From a bacterium (lineage in GTDB: Bacteria > AUK180), in the NCBI GenBank assembly GCA_023144005.1, contig JAGLGN010000016.1:1-64000 (forward strand): a stretch of DNA of 64,000 nucleotides, given 5' to 3'. A program made the position numbers and the translations under genes. Shown here in pieces: positions 61,236-64,000 of the stretch (position 1 is its first letter; the number at the start of each line of letters is the position of its first letter). The notes below the pieces were generated by a model that ran no database searches, had not been told where the DNA came from, and was given only the letters and a program-made list of their open reading frames with translations.

Positions 61236-61682
61236 TTATTCTTGCCTCCCCTTGATCACATAGAACGGGATATTGCCCTTTCGGTGATCGACCCTAATAA
61301 TATTTTTCTTCTTCAAATTGTTCAAAAGCGTTGATACATATGTCTTTGAATATTTAAGATGTTCTGATACCTCCAGAGTTGAACGGGGAGATCTTAAGAA
61401 CTTAAGTACCTTGTGATCCCGGGATTTTCCTCTCTTATTCTTCGTTTTCGAACGGGAGGAATGCTTGTTTAGAATGCCGGAATCCTTGATCATCTCATTT
61501 AATCCGCCAAGGCCGCCGATTACCGCCACGATCCGCTTTTCAACATCTTCCAGACGCTGCAGCTTCTTCTCGATCTTCTCAAGACGGCCCTCCACCTGAT
61601 TGATCCGCCCGATAATCTTTGTTTCAGAACTCTTGATAATATCCAGAAATTCTTCGTATTTCAGATTACCGAACAAAGGCAT
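61236..61682 (-). CDS. Winged-helix DNA-binding protein with coiled coil
   Basis: 148 residues: N-terminal Leu/Ile/Glu coiled coil (about 20-50, IIGRINQVEGRLEKIEKKLQ), a basic linker (SRSKTKNKRGKSRD) and a C-terminal ArsR/MarR-like winged helix (about 90-148; STLEVSEHLKYSKTYVSTLLNNLKKKNII). Probably a dimeric transcription regulator; the target may be its own operon. Not assignable to a named family. Confidence 0.75.
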   Translation of the reverse strand: MPLFGNLKYEEFLDIIKSSETKIIGRINQVEGRLEKIEKKLQRLEDVEKRIVAVIGGLGGLNEMIKDSGILNKHSSRSKTKNKRGKSRDHKVLKFLRSPRSTLEVSEHLKYSKTYVSTLLNNLKKKNIIRVDHRKGNIPFYVIKGRQE

Positions 61683-61685
61683 TTA

Positions 61686-62201
61686 TCAACCAAGGGCAAA
61701 TATCAGCGCGACAATGGAGATAACGAATGAACCCACCGACAGATAAAAGAGTGATGAATTATTCTTGGAAGATGATGAATCCACCTTCTTTTCCAATTCC
61801 TTTACCCGGACATGTGTCTTCTGTATGGAGTTCTCGTTCATATTGACCTTCACCTGAAGATTGTTCATCGCGTTCTTGAGCTCTTTCACCAGATTGGACT
61901 GGAGCTTAAAATTTTCGTCGCTGAGATCGATATCCACGCTGCTGCTGTCTTCGGGCTGAATGTCCATGATCTTATTCAGCAATCTGTCCATGGCGACTGA
62001 GAATTCGTATCTACTGAGGGATTTGGAACCCTGAAAGGTCAGCTGGCCGTTCTTGACTATGCCTTTGAAGAGGCCGAACTTAGTCATTCGAACGACGGAA
62101 CCGTACGCCCAATGATCCTTGCTGAGATCTGTATAATTGGTTTCGGCAGCGGTACACACGGCAAAAAGCAGGATCACGATCATCAAAAATGCACTTTTCA
62201 T
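61686..62201 (-). CDS. SLH-like domain envelope protein with coiled coil
   Basis: 171 residues from the ATG at 62201, which has AAGGAG upstream: signal peptide (about 1-19), an S-layer-homology-like domain (NYTDLSKDHWAYGSVVRM ... LTFQGSKSLSRYEFSVAMDRLL), a coiled coil (about 85-140) and a C-terminal transmembrane helix (about 147-168). The layout resembles envelope-linking SLH-coiled-coil proteins (OmpM or Omp-alpha type) without a porin barrel. The longer frame to 62264 overlaps the HD-GYP gene and lacks a ribosome site. Confidence 0.78.
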   Translation of the reverse strand: MKSAFLMIVILLFAVCTAAETNYTDLSKDHWAYGSVVRMTKFGLFKGIVKNGQLTFQGSKSLSRYEFSVAMDRLLNKIMDIQPEDSSSVDIDLSDENFKLQSNLVKELKNAMNNLQVKVNMNENSIQKTHVRVKELEKKVDSSSSKNNSSLFYLSVGSFVISIVALIFALG

Positions 62202-62205
62202 ATAA

Positions 62206-63360
62206 TTACTCCTTAAATTTGCTATAAACCTGCTGGATCTCCTCGTATCCCTTAAAGAAAGCATCTACAACATAGGGACAGAATTGCTGCCCTCTCTCTT
62301 CCCTGATCAATGCAACTACCTTTTCAAGGGGCCAGGCTTCTTTGTAAACCCTCTTGACACTAAGGGCGTCAAAGACATCCGCAAGTGCTGAGATCCTCCC
62401 TTCAATGGGGATCTCCTCTCCCTTAATACCCTCGGGATAACCCTTGCCGTCCCATCTCTCATGATGTGTCATGGCAATGGACCTTCCCATCGAAATAAGG
62501 TCATTATCGGGATTTTTCAATATGTCCGCACCGATTATGGTGTGTTTTTCCATTATACTTCTTTCATCAACGGTCAGCCGGCCCGGCTTCAGCAATATCC
62601 GGTCAGGAGTACCTAATTTGCCGATATCGTGCATCGGGGACGCATACAATAGAACTTCCAGAAACTCATCATCGTATCCCAGCTGCTCGGCGATAATACG
62701 GGAATAATTACTCATCCTCTCCAGATGGTACGCGGTATCGGGATCCCTGTATTCCGCGGCGTTGACCAGGCGGTAAATGGTTGAAAGGTGAGCATCCTTT
62801 ACATTCTGCGAAAGCATGGCGTTCTTCAGTGAAATAGCGGCAAAGGAAGCAAGGGTAGAGAGCGCTTTTACCGCATTGTCATGAAAAGAGACTGTTTCAC
62901 CGTTCTCATCCTTCGCATTGATCAGCTGCAATACGCCGATCACATGGCCGTCCCGGTCGGTAAGGGGAAGGACCAGCATGGATTTTGAGCGGTATTCAAA
63001 TCTGTTATCAAAAGATTTGAAAAAACTGTAAGGGGTATCTTTGGGAAGATGGTAAACATCTTTGATCTTCAATATCTCGCCGGTGAGGCAGACATAGCCG
63101 GCGATGTTCTCACGCGTCAATGCCAGCGGGAAGGGCTTGAAGAGACGGTTGCCGTCGATCTTGAATCTCTTCTCAAGGGTCTCATTCTGGCTGGATATGA
63201 ACTCCAATTGATGCGCTTTCTTGATATACAGACTGCCTGCATCCGCGTTCGCGACTTCTCTGGATGTTTTGAGGATCTTATCGAATAATTTCTCAAGATT
63301 CCGCTCGGAAGAAAGAAGAAGTCCAACTTCAATGATTTTACTGAGATCACTCTTATTCAT
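62206..63360 (-). CDS. GAF-HD-GYP cyclic di-GMP phosphodiesterase
   Basis: 384 residues: GAF domain (about 20-170) and HD-GYP domain (about 185-375). HD-GYP residues: DTAYHLERM, MHDIGKLGTPDRILLKPG, EKHTIIGADIL, MTHHERWDGKGYPEG and ADVFDAL, i.e. the full metal-binding and GYP set. Predicted to hydrolyse cyclic di-GMP in response to a ligand of the GAF domain. Head of a five-gene operon with SLH-like, winged-helix, FHA and NFACT-R genes; leaderless promoter. Confidence 0.93.
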   Translation of the reverse strand: MNKSDLSKIIEVGLLLSSERNLEKLFDKILKTSREVANADAGSLYIKKAHQLEFISSQNETLEKRFKIDGNRLFKPFPLALTRENIAGYVCLTGEILKIKDVYHLPKDTPYSFFKSFDNRFEYRSKSMLVLPLTDRDGHVIGVLQLINAKDENGETVSFHDNAVKALSTLASFAAISLKNAMLSQNVKDAHLSTIYRLVNAAEYRDPDTAYHLERMSNYSRIIAEQLGYDDEFLEVLLYASPMHDIGKLGTPDRILLKPGRLTVDERSIMEKHTIIGADILKNPDNDLISMGRSIAMTHHERWDGKGYPEGIKGEEIPIEGRISALADVFDALSVKRVYKEAWPLEKVVALIREERGQQFCPYVVDAFFKGYEEIQQVYSKFKE

Positions 63361-63366
63361 AACTAA

Positions 63367-63395
63367 AGTATATAATAATACACACTAAAAATCAA
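63367..63395 (-). promoter_or_regulatory. Promoter of HD-GYP operon, leaderless type
   Basis: Minus strand TTGATT (63390-63395), 17-nt spacer, TATACT (63367-63372), then 6 nt and ATG at 63360. No Shine-Dalgarno site. Confidence 0.65.
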
Positions 63396-63494
63396 TAATT
63401 GCGGCGCAGGAAACAAAGGCCGCGCTTCGCAGTGGACCCAGGTACAAGTGGACCCAGTGGAACAGGAGGGAAGAGACAAGTGGTTAAGGAAAAA
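63396..63494. repeat. GTGGACCCAGTGG phrase block
   Basis: The block at 63424-63464 (GCTTCGCAGTGGACCC, then AGGTACAAGTGGACCCAGTG) is nearly the same as 48686-48726 and, in inverted form, as 28178-28221 and 33353-33396. No gene. Confidence 0.55.
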
Positions 63495-63670
63495 GAAACA
63501 CACCCGTAACCGGAAAAACAATATTTCGTTTACCCCGTTAAAATTATCCGTTAATAACATAGAACGCCGGAGCTATCAGCCTACGGGACGGCAGGTTGAA
63601 TATTTTAACTAAATACATCCAATTCAGATAAATAAGTGGGTTGAAAAATTCACCACCTCCGTCCCTGGAG
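63495..63670 (+). repeat. Repeat R1, copy C (176 nt)
   Basis: Third full copy, closest to copy A. Core 63562-63608 identical in all copies. Arms GGGACGG and CCGTCCC as in copy A. Followed directly by an R2-like palindrome and then R3. Confidence 0.8.
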
Positions 63671-63674
63671 AAAT

Positions 63675-63702
63675 AGTGATCTGATTCATAAATCAGATCA
63701 CT
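63675..63702. other. Perfect 28-nt palindromic hairpin (12-bp stem)
   Basis: AGTGATCTGATT / AATCAGATCACT with loop CATA. The left half and loop match the R2 terminus (CTGATTCATAAA); here the right side is its exact mirror. Confidence 0.65.
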
Positions 63703-63719
63703 TGGGAGGGTGGCGGGAG

Positions 63720-63811
63720 GATGGGTATAGAATCACGCGAAAACATTCTCCACACATCTTCAAATGCTATCCCTCTTTCTCTTTTCTCCTTCCCAAACCA
63801 ACCTCTACTCT
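63720..63811 (+). repeat. Repeat R3
   Basis: Matches 59830-59922 along its length and lies at the same place relative to R1, about 50 nt after it here because the palindrome intervenes. Confidence 0.65.
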
Positions 63812-63821
63812 ACCTATTTCT

Positions 63822-63837
63822 TATACCGTTTGGTATA
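63822..63837. other. Hairpin TATACC/GGTATA
   Basis: Perfect 6-bp stem with loop GTTT, adjoining the left end of the inverted-repeat element at 63839. The stem recalls the R2 subterminal hairpins (CATACC/GGTATG). Confidence 0.5.
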
Positions 63838-63838
63838 A

Positions 63839-64000
63839 TTAGGGACGGTCTTTGAATTTGTACACTATTGACATGTGGAAATATGAATCAAGTTGAATAT
63901 TGTATTTCCTGCAATGCAGGCATATTTGTTTTCCGCAGTTTCTAATTCAGTGAATTATCGCACTCAAATGCTAGTGTCCAAATTCAACCACCGTCCCTAA
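63839..64000. mobile_element. Inverted-repeat element at window edge, 162 bp or longer
   Basis: TTAGGGACGGTCTTTGAATT at 63839 and the complement of 63979-64000 match at 19 of 22 positions, and the match continues through ACACTA. The centre holds a perfect hairpin CCTGC/GCAGG (about 63908-63920). The termini resemble those at 24886 and 30446. No reading frame. The right limit may extend past the window. Confidence 0.65.

Noticed and set aside
61236-61682. Winged-helix protein as a toxin or antitoxin partner of the FHA gene
   Set aside because: The gene sits in a five-gene signalling operon and nothing in it or its neighbours resembles a toxin.

Overview
The window is a chromosomal segment of a diderm (Gram-negative type) bacterium. 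The evidence is LpxA, LpxD, FabZ, BamA, an OmpH/Skp chaperone, an O-antigen-ligase-type protein and several lipoproteins with clear lipoboxes. I cannot assign a phylum. Moderate GC, many 1-20 nt gene overlaps, long single-strand gene runs, a KtrAB/TrkAH-like potassium system, HD-GYP and EAL proteins and many TPR proteins fit an uncultivated, free-living lineage, but that is inference. Gene content is mostly core; no phage, CRISPR array or rRNA was seen. One tRNA (Asn-GTT) is present.

Layout. 1-4.3 kb: a lipoprotein, tRNA-Asn, exonuclease III with an MFS transporter, and an initiating sugar transferase. 4.3-7.2 kb: a canonical histidine kinase / NtrC pair. 7.2-14.1 kb: adenosine deaminase, then a plus-strand run of small NfeD, slipin, HU, lipoprotein, PurN, nucleotidyltransferase, acylphosphatase and LigA. 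14.8-24.4 kb: a minus-strand run from infC-rpmI-rplT through trkH-trkA into an unusual six-gene signalling set (lipoprotein, HEAT lipoprotein, TPR protein, cNMP-binding protein, degenerate histidine kinase, degenerate NtrC regulator). 25-34.5 kb: plus-strand transglutaminase, TPR, YwqK-like, HhH glycosylase, EAL and NamZ genes, with one truncated glycosyltransferase on the minus strand. 34.5-48.5 kb: a 14-gene minus-strand envelope and housekeeping run (HD, GNAT, surE, pcm, galT, glgA, bamA, skp, lpxD, fabZ, lpxA, Gfo/Idh, cysS, metallophosphoesterase). 48.9-54.3 kb: HtpX, LemA, TPR, RecJ, Nif3-like. 54.5-59.5 kb: O-antigen ligase/TPR, BatD-like, PDZ and RND-adaptor genes. 60-63.4 kb: an HD-GYP, SLH-like, winged-helix, FHA and NFACT-R operon.

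The most unusual content is between the genes. There are three 176-nt copies of one repeat (R1) that differ only by substitutions, share a 46-nt invariant core and can form a long hairpin. A 272-bp element (R2) has 31-bp terminal inverted repeats and subterminal hairpins that covary; fragments of it appear to supply start codons or promoters to neighbouring genes. Two other inverted-repeat elements share a GGGACGGTGGTTG-type terminus. The remaining intergenic DNA is a mosaic of short tandem phrases of about 7-9 bp that recur in different combinations.

Two initiation modes are visible. Some genes have Shine-Dalgarno sites. At least seven others have a good -35/-10 pair with the start codon only 5-9 nt past the -10 box, implying leaderless mRNAs. 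Classical hairpin-plus-U terminators are almost absent.
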